Of a DNA stretch of 64,000 bases, positions 17,979 to 28,289 are shown piece by piece. Within the stretch, counting starts at the first letter, position 1, and the number at the start of each line of letters is the position of its first letter. Both the position numbers and the translations under genes were made by a program. Source of the DNA: Burkholderiales bacterium (GTDB lineage: Bacteria; Pseudomonadota; Gammaproteobacteria; Burkholderiales; Burkholderiaceae_E); NCBI GenBank assembly GCA_026399875.1, contig JAPLQF010000021.1, positions 62,001-126,000 of the forward strand, read 5' to 3'. The notes under the pieces were generated by a model. The model worked only from the letters and a program-made list of their open reading frames with translations, made no database searches and was not told where the DNA came from.

Positions 17979-19212
17979 CCGGCATGCTGACAAAGCCGTG
18001 CACGAAGTTGGACTTTGTGCGGATCGGCTCGCCGGTGACATCGATCCGGTCAAAGCGCTTGAGGATCTCTTCCCACAGCACTTTCAGCTGAAGCTCTGCC
18101 AGGCGGTTGCCCACGCAGCGGTGGATACCGAACCCGAACGACAGATGCTGGCGCGGCCGGGCCCGGTCGATGATGAACTCGTCGGCCCGCTCGATCGCGG
18201 TGTCGTCGCGGTTGCCCGAGAGGTACCACATCACCACCTTGTCGCCCGCGCGGATGAGCTTGCCGCCGACCTCGGTGTCCTTGACCGCGGTGCGACGCAT
18301 ATGCGCAAGCGGGGTCTGCCAGCGGATGATCTCGGGCACCAGCGTCTCGACCAGCGACGGGTTGCGGCGAAGCTTCTCGAATTGCTCCGGATGCCGGTTG
18401 AGCGCCAGCAGGCCGCCAGTGATCGAATTGCGGGTGGTGTCGTTGCCGCCCACGATCAGCAGCAGCAGATTGCCGAGGAACTCGGTCTTCGACATGTTGC
18501 GGGTGGCCGGTGAGTGCGCCAGCATCGAGATCAGGTCGTTGCCGGGCGCTGCGTTGACCCGTTCGTTCCAGAGCCGCGTGAAGTAGTCCTGGCATTTGCC
18601 GAGTTCTTCGAGCCGCATCTCCCAGGAGGTGACTGCGCCGTTGCCGTCCGGGTCGCCGGTGGTCATGTCGGACCACCAGGTCAGAAGGTGGCGGTCCTCG
18701 AAGGGAAAGTCGAAGAGCGTGGCGAGCATCTGCGTGGTGAGTTCGACCGACACGCGCTGCACCCAGTCGAACTCCTCGCCGATCGGTAGCGAATCGAGGA
18801 TGCTGGCGGCGCGGCTGCGGATGGTCGACTCAAGCATCGCGAGATTGCCGGGTGCCACGATCGGGCTCACGGTCTTGCGCTGCTCGTCGTGGCGCGGCGG
18901 GTCCATCGCGATGAAGCTCGGAAAGACCTCTGAAGGCGGCCGCTGGGCGAGCGCAATGCCGCCGAGGCCCGACTCCGACGAGAAGCTCGCATGGTTGGTA
19001 TCCACCGCCATGATGTCGCGGTAGCTGGTCACCGACCAGTAGTGGCCATAGCGCTTGCTGAACGAGTAATGCACCGGGTCTTCCTTGCGCAGCCGCTGGA
19101 AGTAAAGCTCGACGATGTCCTGCTCGAATAGATAACCCTTGCTGACATCGATCTGGTCGATTGGCATCGACCAGACCTTTTCGCGCTCGGCAAGATTCAC
19201 ATCGCTGTTCAT
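17947..19212 (-). CDS. Cytochrome P450, CYP153 family alkane/terminal hydroxylase
   Basis: 421 aa. Several long runs are characteristic of CYP153: FIAMDPPRHDEQRKTV, LLLIVGGNDTTRNSITGG (I-helix), EIIRWQTPLAHMRRTA, and LSFGFGIHRCVGNRLAELQL with heme Cys at about residue 366. CYP153 enzymes hydroxylate terminal carbons of alkanes, alicyclics and fatty acids using a separate ferredoxin and reductase, which are absent here. A GGGGA site precedes the ATG. It is the last gene of a minus-strand run with GST, two crotonases, a phosphotransferase and an acyl-CoA synthetase. Family placement is confident; the substrate is not known. Confidence 0.93.
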   Translation of the reverse strand: MNSDVNLAEREKVWSMPIDQIDVSKGYLFEQDIVELYFQRLRKEDPVHYSFSKRYGHYWSVTSYRDIMAVDTNHASFSSESGLGGIALAQRPPSEVFPSFIAMDPPRHDEQRKTVSPIVAPGNLAMLESTIRSRAASILDSLPIGEEFDWVQRVSVELTTQMLATLFDFPFEDRHLLTWWSDMTTGDPDGNGAVTSWEMRLEELGKCQDYFTRLWNERVNAAPGNDLISMLAHSPATRNMSKTEFLGNLLLLIVGGNDTTRNSITGGLLALNRHPEQFEKLRRNPSLVETLVPEIIRWQTPLAHMRRTAVKDTEVGGKLIRAGDKVVMWYLSGNRDDTAIERADEFIIDRARPRQHLSFGFGIHRCVGNRLAELQLKVLWEEILKRFDRIDVTGEPIRTKSNFVHGFVSMPVRIPARAASR

Positions 19213-19327
19213 GGTGTGTCCCCGGAATTGGTTTGGGTCGATTTTACGCCTGACGATCCGCCTGGACAGGGCCGACCCTGACAGGCGCTTCTGGCCGCTG
19301 CGAGCGGCGCTGGGTGCTTGACTGAAC

Positions 19328-19960
19328 TCAGACTACCTTGTCGCGCAGCACCTGGGCATAGGGCACGGTGGCCTTGAACGACTCGCGCTGCGAGAGTCGC
19401 TCGTAATAAGCCGCCAGCCCGGGGAAACGCCCCGGCCAGTCGAGGTCCGGGGCGCGAACCTTCAGCCATCCGAGTGGCGCTGCCACCGAGATGTCGGCCA
19501 GGCTGAGGCGGTCGCCGACCGCAAAGGCGCGCTCGCCGATGTCGCGCTCGAGCGCGGCGAGTCCGCCTTCGATCTTGCGAAGCTGCCGCGCCATCCAGGG
19601 CTGGCTCTGATGCGCAGGCTCACGGGCCCGCTCGAAAAACAGCAGCAGGCCGGCATCGCAGATGCCATCGGCCAGCACCATGAACCGGCGTGCCTCGAGA
19701 TAGGCGGCGTCATCCGTCGGCATCAGCGGCGGCTGCGGATGCGTGCGCTCGATCCATTCGAGGATGAAGGCCGATTCATAGACCGCCCGACCATCGTCGA
19801 GCAGCAGCACCGGGACTTTTTCGAGCGGGTTGTACAGCGGCACGGTGGTGTCGCTGTTCCAGGGCACCTCGGTCACCAGTTCGAAGGGGATGCCTTTTTC
19901 GATCAGCTGGATACGGACCTTGCGGGCATAGGGGCTGGGCGTAGCGCTGATCAGCTTCAT
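19328..19960 (-). CDS. Glutathione S-transferase family protein
   Basis: 210 aa, full GST length. The thioredoxin-like N-terminal domain shows SPYARKVRIQLIEKGIPFE, the cis-Pro loop EKVPVLLLDD and the glutathione gamma-Glu motif YESAFILEWIE. The all-helical domain has LSLADISVAAPLGWL. It may detoxify electrophilic products of the P450 chemistry or act as an isomerase within the pathway. It lies between the CYP153 gene and a crotonase on the same strand. Confidence 0.92.
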   Translation of the reverse strand: MKLISATPSPYARKVRIQLIEKGIPFELVTEVPWNSDTTVPLYNPLEKVPVLLLDDGRAVYESAFILEWIERTHPQPPLMPTDDAAYLEARRFMVLADGICDAGLLLFFERAREPAHQSQPWMARQLRKIEGGLAALERDIGERAFAVGDRLSLADISVAAPLGWLKVRAPDLDWPGRFPGLAAYYERLSQRESFKATVPYAQVLRDKVV

Positions 19961-19969
19961 GGTCGATTC

Positions 19970-19993
19970 CGTTCAATCGTTCGTTCAAGCGTT
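19970..19993. repeat. 12-bp tandem duplication between the GST and crotonase genes
   Basis: CGTTCAATCGTT (19970-19981) and CGTTCAAGCGTT (19982-19993), 11 of 12 identical, lie in the 53-bp spacer just upstream of the GST start. Confidence 0.75.
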
Positions 19994-20013
19994 GCGCTTA
20001 CGCCAGCCGTCTC

Positions 20014-20787
20014 TCAGCGGCCTTTCCAGTTGGGCGCGCGCTTCTCGGCAAACGCCTTCGGTCCTTCGATGAAGTCTTCGCTGGCCCGCAGCTTGAGCAC
20101 CGAGTCGTAGGTCGCGGCCATCGCGTCTTGCAGCGAGGCGGTATCGAGGCTGCGATAGACCACATCCTTGCTGGCCCGGATCGACAGCGGCGAGCAGGCA
20201 AGGATCTGTTTGGCCCAGTCGAGCGCACGTGACATCAGCTGTTCGTGAGGCACGACTTCATTGACGAAACCGAGCTCGAAACCTTCCTGGGCCGGCACAT
20301 GGCGGCCGGTCAGGATCATGCCGAGTGCGCGCTTGGAGCCGATCTGACGGGGCAGGCGATTGAGGCCGCCTGCCAGTGCGGCCAGACCGACCTTGGGCTC
20401 GGGCAGCGCGAACATGGCCTTCTCGGAGGCAATGATCAGGTCGCAGGCCAGCGCAATTTCGAAGCCGCCACCCATTGCTACGCCATTGACCGCGGCAATG
20501 ACCGGCTTGGTCAGATCGAAGCGCGAGGTCAGGCCACCGAAGCCGCGCGGCATCGGCGGGCGCTCGCCGCCTTCGGCCTGATAGCGCAAGTCGTTGCCGG
20601 CGCTGAAGCCCCGGCCTTCACCGGTGATGATCGCAACCCACAGGTCGTCGTCGGCGGCGAACTCGTCGAAGACATGGCCGAGCTCGATATTGCCCGGCGG
20701 ATGCATGGCGTTCATCCGGTCGGGCCGATTGAGGCGAACGGTCATGATGTGATCGGCTTTTTCAACGATGCAGAATTCGGTTTTCAT
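20014..20787 (-). CDS. Enoyl-CoA hydratase/isomerase family protein (crotonase)
   Basis: 257 aa from the ATG at 20787 with GGAG seven bases upstream; an earlier in-frame start at 20814 would read through that site. Crotonase features are VRLNRPDRMNAMH, oxyanion loop EGRGFSAGNDL, and AAVNGVAMGGGFEIALACDL. A Glu is kept in the PEPKVGL segment, the first catalytic Glu position, so hydratase activity is plausible. Part of the minus-strand CYP153 run. Confidence 0.9.
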   Translation of the reverse strand: MKTEFCIVEKADHIMTVRLNRPDRMNAMHPPGNIELGHVFDEFAADDDLWVAIITGEGRGFSAGNDLRYQAEGGERPPMPRGFGGLTSRFDLTKPVIAAVNGVAMGGGFEIALACDLIIASEKAMFALPEPKVGLAALAGGLNRLPRQIGSKRALGMILTGRHVPAQEGFELGFVNEVVPHEQLMSRALDWAKQILACSPLSIRASKDVVYRSLDTASLQDAMAATYDSVLKLRASEDFIEGPKAFAEKRAPNWKGR

Positions 20788-20813
20788 GCGGGTCTCCATT
20801 GATGTTGTTGTCA

Positions 20814-20862
20814 ATCAGGCGTTCATCAGGCGTTCATCAGGCATTCATCAGGCATTCATCAG
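20814..20862. repeat. 11-bp tandem repeat, four copies plus a partial, overlapping a stop codon
   Basis: Units ATCAGGCGTTC, ATCAGGCGTTC, ATCAGGCATTC, ATCAGGCATTC occupy 20814-20857 and a 5-bp remnant runs to 20862. The stop of the phosphotransferase gene (20848-20850 on the minus strand) and its last codons fall inside the array. Confidence 0.95.
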
Positions 20863-21933
20863 CCGCTCGACCGCCTGCTCCGACTGCGCCAGCGCCAGCA
20901 GGATGCGCGAGCGCATATTGTCCAGATCGATGCCTTCGCTGCTCTTCTTGCCTTCCATATACCGTGCATACACACCATGCACGATCGCGGCGGTTTTCCA
21001 GCGGTTGAAGGCAACGTAGTAATCCAGCTTCGACAGATCGCGCCCGGTGCGCTCGCCATAGCGCCGTGCCAGGGCATGACGCCCCGGGAATCCCGGCACA
21101 GTGGTCGGCGAATCGGCGCCGACCCAGGGCTCGGGATCGCTCGGGTCGGGAAACCAGTTGAGGGCATAGGCCAGATCGGCCAGCGGATCACCGAGGGTGG
21201 AGATCTCCCAGTCGACCACCGCGGCCACAGTGCCTTGCGGTCCGATCAGGCAGTTGTGCAGACCATAGTCGCCATGCACGATGCGCGCCGGCCCCTGCTC
21301 GGGCACATTGGCCCGCAGAAACTGCTCCAGCGAGTGAGCGCGCGGATCATCGAGCGATGCCGGTCCGATCGAGGCATTCCAGGACCGATACCAGGCCTTG
21401 AGCTGGCGACCGATGTAGTCGTCCTTCTTGCCCAGATCGCCCAGGCCGACCGCGTCCGGCTCGATCGAATGCAGATCGGCCAGCACATCGACGAAGGAAT
21501 GGGCGATTTGCTCGCGCTTGTCGAGCGGCGCCAGACGCAGGGTGTCATGAACGGTGTAAAGCGGCTGGCCGTCGATCACGCTCATCAGATAGAAGGCCGC
21601 GCCGGTCACCGCGGTGTCCTCGCAAAAACCGAGCGCCCGCGGCACCGGTACCGCAGTCGGGCCGAGCGCCTTGATCAGGGCCCATTCGCGACCCATGTCG
21701 TGCGCCTTGGGCAGCAGCTCGCCCAGCGGCGGACGCCGGATCACTGCCCGATTGCCTGCGGCATCTTCAATCAGGAAGGTCAGGTTGGAGTGCCCGCCGG
21801 TCAGGCGTGTCCAGGTGAGCGGCGGCGTCAGCCCTTCGACATGGCGACTGATCCAGGCTTCGACAGCCCGAGTGTCATAGCCCGGCGGCTGATCGCTTGC
21901 GATTGCAGGAGAATCATTGGCAGCAGTGGTCAT
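20848..21933 (-). CDS. APH-fold phosphotransferase of the ACAD10/11 (LvaA-like) type
   Basis: 361 aa. Kinase motifs are the catalytic loop IVHGDYGLHNCLIG and the metal-binding DWEISTLGDPLADLAYAL. The N-terminal run VIRRPPLGELLPKAHDMGRE is the form seen in the kinase half of ACAD10/11 and its bacterial relatives; Arg stands where some relatives have the ATP-contacting Lys pair. Established members phosphorylate the hydroxyl of 4-hydroxyacyl-CoA so that it can be eliminated. Its place beside an acyl-CoA synthetase and two crotonases, with CYP153, supports a catabolic role over antibiotic resistance. Confidence 0.85.
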   Translation of the reverse strand: MTTAANDSPAIASDQPPGYDTRAVEAWISRHVEGLTPPLTWTRLTGGHSNLTFLIEDAAGNRAVIRRPPLGELLPKAHDMGREWALIKALGPTAVPVPRALGFCEDTAVTGAAFYLMSVIDGQPLYTVHDTLRLAPLDKREQIAHSFVDVLADLHSIEPDAVGLGDLGKKDDYIGRQLKAWYRSWNASIGPASLDDPRAHSLEQFLRANVPEQGPARIVHGDYGLHNCLIGPQGTVAAVVDWEISTLGDPLADLAYALNWFPDPSDPEPWVGADSPTTVPGFPGRHALARRYGERTGRDLSKLDYYVAFNRWKTAAIVHGVYARYMEGKKSSEGIDLDNMRSRILLALAQSEQAVERLMNA

Positions 21934-21958
21934 CGGTCAAGGCGTGAGGGTGAGATGG

Positions 21959-23659
21959 TCAGGCCTGAGCCTGGGCATCATGATGGCTGCCGGGCGAGGC
22001 AATCGCCTCATCGCGCAGCTGTCGCTTGAGAATCTTGCCCGAGGCGATTCGGGGCAGGGGCGCATCGGCCACCCGGATATAACGTGGCACTTCGAACTTC
22101 GCCAGATGCTGCAGCAGGAAATTGCGCACCGAGGCGATGTCGAGCGTGGGGCTGCCGTAGACCGTGGCGCCGACCTCTTCGCCCAGGCGCTCGTCGGGTA
22201 TCGCATAGACCGCCGCTTCGTGCACGTCCGGGTGCATCACCAGCGCGGCTTCGACCTGACCGCATCCGATGTTCTCGCCGCCACGGATGATCAGGTCCTT
22301 GATGCGATCGACGATAAAAAGGTAACCCTCTTGATCGAGGTAGGCCACGTCACCGGTTCGAAACCAGCCGTCCTCGAAGATCTTTGCGTTGATGTCCGGC
22401 CGATTCCAGTACTCGCGAAACAGCGCCGTGCCGCGAACCAGCAGCTCGCCGCGCTCACCGGCCGGCAGGCTGCGGCCATTGTCATCGACCACTTTGAGCT
22501 CCATCACCGCCGAGCAGCGGCCCGAGCTCGCCGGATGCTCGAGGTAATCGAGCCCACCGATGCCGGTGCCGATCGCATTGGTTTCGGTCATGCCCCAGCC
22601 GGTCGCAGGCAGCGCCTGCTTGAATACCGCTTCGATCTGCTTGACCTGTTCGGGTGCGCGCGGCGCGCCGCCCCCTCCCACCGACAGCAGCGAGCTCAGG
22701 TCGTGGCCGGTGCGCAGGGCCTCTCTGACCAGATCGCCGGTGACCGCCGCCGGGCCGACCACCGAGGTGATTCGCTCGCGCTCGATGAGGGCGGCCGCGG
22801 CTTGCGGGTCCCACTTGTACATGCAGACCACCTTGCGCTGGCTGCGATAGGAGCTGAGATAAGCGGCATGCGAACCGGTTGCATGAAAGAGCGGCACCGC
22901 CATCAATGTGCCGGGCTGCGTTGCCGGCGGCACCGGCTCGATGCCGCTTTGCAGCACCGCGGCTTGTCCATCGAGCTCCCACGACAGCAGCGCCGACAGC
23001 ACATTGCGATGGGTCGACACCACGCCCTTGGGATGCCCGGTTGAGCCGGAGGTGTAGAGGATGGTGGCGTCGTCATCGGGTGCGATCTCGGCTTGCGGCA
23101 TCGGCACCTCACCCACTGCGGCGGTCAGATCACTGAGCACGGCAATGCCAGGGTTCTCGCGCGTGGGCCTCACCGCAATTGCCCTGGTGCTCAGGCCCGG
23201 CTCGCACTGCGCAAACCGGTCAAGGCGCTCCTGATCGGCGAGCAGGACTTTCGCGCCGCTGTCGGCGAGGCCATAGGCCATTTCATCGGGCTGCCACCAG
23301 GCGTTCATCGCGACTGCAATCGCGCCGAGCGAGGTCGCGGCGGTAAAGGCCAGGATCCACTCGGGATAATTGCGCATCGCAATCGCGACCCGATCGCCCT
23401 TGCTCACGCCGTAGCCGTGGGTCAGCACATGCGCAATGCGAGCGGACGCCTGCCAGGCCTCGCGAAAGCTCAATCGCTCGTCTTCATAGATCAGGAAAGG
23501 CAGGTCGCTTGCGGTCTGGAGAAAAAGCTCGCGCAACGATGACGGTGCGTTGGTGAACACGCGCAGCGGCCGGCCATTGATTGTCAGGGTCTGGAGTTCG
23601 AAGGGCTTGCCCGGCGCGGTCAGCAGCGCCAGAGCGTCATTGCGGGTCGAAGGAGTCAT
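21959..23659 (-). CDS. AMP-forming acyl-CoA synthetase (ANL superfamily)
   Basis: About 566 aa from the ATG at 23659. A GTG at 23716 would add 19 residues; neither start has a clear Shine-Dalgarno, so this is open. The P-loop is LYTSGSTGHPKG, the adenylate motif is GWGMTETNAIG, then GWFRTGDVAYLDQEGY, and the C-terminal catalytic Lys is in RIASGKILKRQLR. The INGRPLRVF opening is that of medium/long-chain-type synthetases. It lies between a crotonase and the phosphotransferase gene and probably supplies the CoA ester used by both. Confidence 0.9.
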   Translation of the reverse strand: MTPSTRNDALALLTAPGKPFELQTLTINGRPLRVFTNAPSSLRELFLQTASDLPFLIYEDERLSFREAWQASARIAHVLTHGYGVSKGDRVAIAMRNYPEWILAFTAATSLGAIAVAMNAWWQPDEMAYGLADSGAKVLLADQERLDRFAQCEPGLSTRAIAVRPTRENPGIAVLSDLTAAVGEVPMPQAEIAPDDDATILYTSGSTGHPKGVVSTHRNVLSALLSWELDGQAAVLQSGIEPVPPATQPGTLMAVPLFHATGSHAAYLSSYRSQRKVVCMYKWDPQAAAALIERERITSVVGPAAVTGDLVREALRTGHDLSSLLSVGGGGAPRAPEQVKQIEAVFKQALPATGWGMTETNAIGTGIGGLDYLEHPASSGRCSAVMELKVVDDNGRSLPAGERGELLVRGTALFREYWNRPDINAKIFEDGWFRTGDVAYLDQEGYLFIVDRIKDLIIRGGENIGCGQVEAALVMHPDVHEAAVYAIPDERLGEEVGATVYGSPTLDIASVRNFLLQHLAKFEVPRYIRVADAPLPRIASGKILKRQLRDEAIASPGSHHDAQAQA

Positions 23660-23719
23660 GAAGGCGATGACCGGAACAGAAGGAGCTGGATGTGGTGCGG
23701 GATGCAGGGCAGGCACTGC

Positions 23720-24547
23720 TTATCGGCCGTGAAAGACCGGTTCGCGCTTTTCCACGAAAGCCTTGGTCGCATCGCGATGGTCCTGCGTCTGTCCGCAATG
23801 GACATGATGGGTGGCCTCCAGATCAAGGCAGTCGTCGACCTCGCCGTTCATGGCGCGATTGAGGTTCTCTTTCATGTAGCGATAGGCCACCGTGGCGCCG
23901 GTTGCCAGGCGCAGAGCGATTTCACGGGTTTTGGCGGCCAGCTGATCGGGCTCGCAGACCCAGTTGGCCAGACCGATGCGCAGGGCCTCTTCGGCGCTCA
24001 CGCGATCCGACAGGAAATAGAGCTCGCGCGCCTTGGCGGCGCCGACCAGTTGGGTCATGAAGTAAGTGCCGCCGTAATCGCCGGAGAACCCCACCTTGGC
24101 AAAGGCGGTCGTCATGATCGCGGTGCTCGACATGATCCGCAGGTCGCAGGCCATTGCCAGCGACAGGCCGGCACCCGCGGCCGGGCCGGGCAGTGCGGCG
24201 ATCGTGGGTTTGGGCATCTTGAAGAGCTTGCCGGCGGTGGCACGCTGATTGATACGCTGGCGATGGATTGCGCCATCGATGGTGTTGTTGCCGACGGTGC
24301 CGTCGCCGGCAGCCGCCATGCCCTTGACATCGCCGCCGGCGCAAAAGCCTTTGCCTGCGCCGGTCAGCACGATGCAGCGCACCGCCGGGTCGAGTTCGGC
24401 TGCGGCGAGCTGGTCGGCCAGGGCCTGGGTCATGGCGCGCGACATCGCGTTGCGGGCATCGGGGCGGTTGAGCGTCAGGGTCAGCACACCGGCGTCAAGG
24501 CTTGCGAGCAGGTCGGATGTACCGGTATCAATCTGGCTTTGGGTCAT
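23720..24547 (-). CDS. Enoyl-CoA hydratase/isomerase family protein (crotonase)
   Basis: 275 aa, first gene of the minus-strand run, with AGGAG before the ATG. Features: LTLNRPDARNAMS, oxyanion loop GAGKGFCAGGDV and AALPGPAAGAGLSLAMACDL. The segment AFAKVGFSGDYGG lacks the usual first Glu, so it may be an isomerase or another crotonase activity. The end, FVEKREPVFHGR, is typical of crotonases. Confidence 0.9.
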   Translation of the reverse strand: MTQSQIDTGTSDLLASLDAGVLTLTLNRPDARNAMSRAMTQALADQLAAAELDPAVRCIVLTGAGKGFCAGGDVKGMAAAGDGTVGNNTIDGAIHRQRINQRATAGKLFKMPKPTIAALPGPAAGAGLSLAMACDLRIMSSTAIMTTAFAKVGFSGDYGGTYFMTQLVGAAKARELYFLSDRVSAEEALRIGLANWVCEPDQLAAKTREIALRLATGATVAYRYMKENLNRAMNGEVDDCLDLEATHHVHCGQTQDHRDATKAFVEKREPVFHGR

Positions 24548-24638
24548 GCTGGTCTCCTGATTTGTTATGGTCGAACTTGAGCAGCTTTATGTGCAGTGTA
24601 CTTTTCCCGGCAAACAAGCACCAACCAGGAGACCTTCC

Positions 24639-25373
24639 ATGATCGAACATCACCTCGATATTGCAACGCCCGATGGGGCGATGAACACCTTCGTTGTCTA
24701 TCCCGACGAAGGCGGCCCGCATCCGGTTGTGCTCTTTTACATGGATGCGCCCGGCAAGCGTGAAGAACTCCACGATATGGCCCGTCGCATTGCTGCCGTC
24801 GGCTATTGCGTGGTCCTGCCCAACCTCTACTACCGCGCTACCCGTGAGTTCACGCTGGTTCGCAATGAGGACGGCATGAAACACATGTTTGATCTGATGG
24901 GCAAGCTCTCGATTGCGATGATCGTGAGCGATACCCAGGCGCTCTTCGATTATGTCGATGCGCTGCCGGCGGCCGATGCCTCGCGCATCGGCGCAGTCGG
25001 TTACTGCATGAGCGGGCCCTTCGTGGTCGGTGTGGCGGCGGCTTATCCCCGAATCGCCTGCATTGCGTCCATTTATGGCGCCAACATGGTCAACGACCGC
25101 CCCGACTCACCGCACCGGCTGGTCGAGAAGGTGAAATGCGACAGCTATTTTGCCTGCGCCGAAATCGACAAATGGGCGCCCAAGGCCGATATCGAGACCC
25201 TCGAGGCCGCGCTGAAAAAGGCCGGCACCCCCTACCGCATCGAGTGGTATCCCGGCGCGCACCACGGCTTTGCGTTTCCCCAGCGTGAGGGCATCTACGA
25301 CAAGCCGAGCGCCGAGCGTCACTGGGTGAGGCTGTTTTCCCTGTTCGGGCGCAAGCTCAAATCCGCTAGCTGA
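24639..25373 (+). CDS. Dienelactone hydrolase family protein
   Basis: 244 aa from the ATG at 24639 with AGGAGA upstream. It is an alpha/beta hydrolase with Cys nucleophile: GYCMSG (Cys123), an acid in AEIDKWAP and catalytic His at about 209 (HHGFAF). The family opens cyclic esters such as dienelactone, but many members have other roles. It is divergent from the CYP153 operon, with a 91-bp shared region, so it may be co-regulated. No aromatic ring-cleavage genes are nearby, so the classical chlorocatechol role is not supported. Confidence 0.88.
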   Translation: MIEHHLDIATPDGAMNTFVVYPDEGGPHPVVLFYMDAPGKREELHDMARRIAAVGYCVVLPNLYYRATREFTLVRNEDGMKHMFDLMGKLSIAMIVSDTQALFDYVDALPAADASRIGAVGYCMSGPFVVGVAAAYPRIACIASIYGANMVNDRPDSPHRLVEKVKCDSYFACAEIDKWAPKADIETLEAALKKAGTPYRIEWYPGAHHGFAFPQREGIYDKPSAERHWVRLFSLFGRKLKSAS

Positions 25374-25397
25374 TCAGCCCTTCCTGAGTCCGATCGC

Positions 25398-26588
25398 CTA
25401 AGCCGCCTTCAGATGCGCCGGATAACGCAGTGCCGGCGCCAGGCCTTCGCCCATCATGTCGATGAAATTGTCGGTGTAGAACCGCCGGATCTCATCCGGC
25501 GTGCAGCCCGACAGCGACTCGTCGAAACGCTTGAGCGGGTTGCGACCGCCCTCGACATGCGGATAGTCGGATGAGAAGAGGCAGACCGACTCGCCCGCGT
25601 TGCGGATGATCCAGGCGGCGTCTTCGTGAGGGTAGGGCGTCACGCGAAGCTGGCGCTGCACGATCTCTGAAGGCTTGGCCGACAGCTTGCGAAGTCGCTC
25701 TTCGTTTCTCGAGAAGGCGTGCGCGGCCGAATCCATCGAGCGCATCCAGCCCGGCACCCAGGCTGCACCGAGTTCGATGGCGCCCCATTTGAGGTTTTCG
25801 AAACGATCGAAGACGCCGTCGAAGATCAGCGTTGCCAGCGTCTGCATGGCCGAGCCCGGGATCGGCATGTAGCTGACCGAGGTGAAGTTGTCATCGCCAC
25901 CATGAAAGTCGGGCACTGGCGGCAGACCGTTTTCCTTGTAGACCGGGTTGAGTTTTTCTTCGCCGCCGACATGAAAGAGAATCGGGATGCCGGCTTCCTG
26001 TGCCATCGCCCAGATCGGGTCGAGCGCGACATGGCTTGGCGCATGCCTTTGCGGGCAGACCGACGGAATCATCAGTGCCCGTGCGCCGAGCCTGATGGCT
26101 TCGCTGGCCACGGTCTTGCTGCGCTCGAAGTCTTCGAGCGGCACATAGGCGGTCGCCAGCAGGCGCGCATCGACCGAACAGAAGTCGGTCATCATCCGGT
26201 TGTGGGCGCTGGCTGCGGCATAACAGAGTTCGAGGTCGTCCGACTGATCGAGACCGAAGTTGCCAAGGCAGTAGGTGGTAAAGACCAGCTGGCTCGCAAA
26301 GCCCAGTAAATCGAGGGCATGCGGTCGGTCTTTGGCGATGAACGATCCGTGCGCTTCGTAGTTCTTGCGCAGCAGCACATTGGCATCGACACCGGCTCTG
26401 AACTGCGCATCGTCCTGAAGCCTGCGGCCTTCGGCGCCGCTTCGATGCGACTCGGCCTTGGCCGCCATCGCCGGCAACTCGCGATAACGCTTGAGCAGGC
26501 GCGCCTCGAAATACCGGTCAAGGCAATCACCCTGCTCCATCAGATGGCTGTCTGCGTCGTGAATCAGCCGGCCGTTGGCATAAGCCAT
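25398..26588 (-). CDS. Amidohydrolase family protein (metal-dependent, TIM-barrel, amidohydrolase 2 type)
   Basis: 396 aa from the ATG at 26588 with an AGGAG site. It resembles the ACMSD/resorcylate decarboxylase-like branch: N-terminal IHDADSHLME (DADxH in place of HxH), AGIPILFHVGG, IELGAAWVPGWMRSMD, and near the C-terminus LFSSDYPHVEGG with the conserved Asp. Members hydrolyse or decarboxylate ring and enol substrates. Substrate unknown. It is convergent with the dienelactone hydrolase gene and divergent from the fumarase gene. Confidence 0.85.
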   Translation of the reverse strand: MAYANGRLIHDADSHLMEQGDCLDRYFEARLLKRYRELPAMAAKAESHRSGAEGRRLQDDAQFRAGVDANVLLRKNYEAHGSFIAKDRPHALDLLGFASQLVFTTYCLGNFGLDQSDDLELCYAAASAHNRMMTDFCSVDARLLATAYVPLEDFERSKTVASEAIRLGARALMIPSVCPQRHAPSHVALDPIWAMAQEAGIPILFHVGGEEKLNPVYKENGLPPVPDFHGGDDNFTSVSYMPIPGSAMQTLATLIFDGVFDRFENLKWGAIELGAAWVPGWMRSMDSAAHAFSRNEERLRKLSAKPSEIVQRQLRVTPYPHEDAAWIIRNAGESVCLFSSDYPHVEGGRNPLKRFDESLSGCTPDEIRRFYTDNFIDMMGEGLAPALRYPAHLKAA

Positions 26589-26776
26589 GAAAGGTCTCCT
26601 GGTGGGTTGTTCGTGCAGGCGCTGGTCCAGACACGCTGCTCGACTATACCGTCGCCTGCGCTTTTTTTGGGAACGTGCCGACCTCAATCAGCGTGAACGA
26701 CGTCGCAAGTCCGGGCACGAGTCTGGCTTCGTCTTTCATCGGGCCGCCATCCCGTGCCGGCCAGCGGGAGCGTGAG

Positions 26777-28273
<1,497 letters not shown>

Positions 28274-28289
28274 GGACGCGCCGGCAAGC

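Noticed and set aside
20848..21933. Aminoglycoside resistance kinase
   Set aside because: The APH fold is present, but the sequence pattern is of the ACAD10/11 catabolic type and it lies in a degradation operon.
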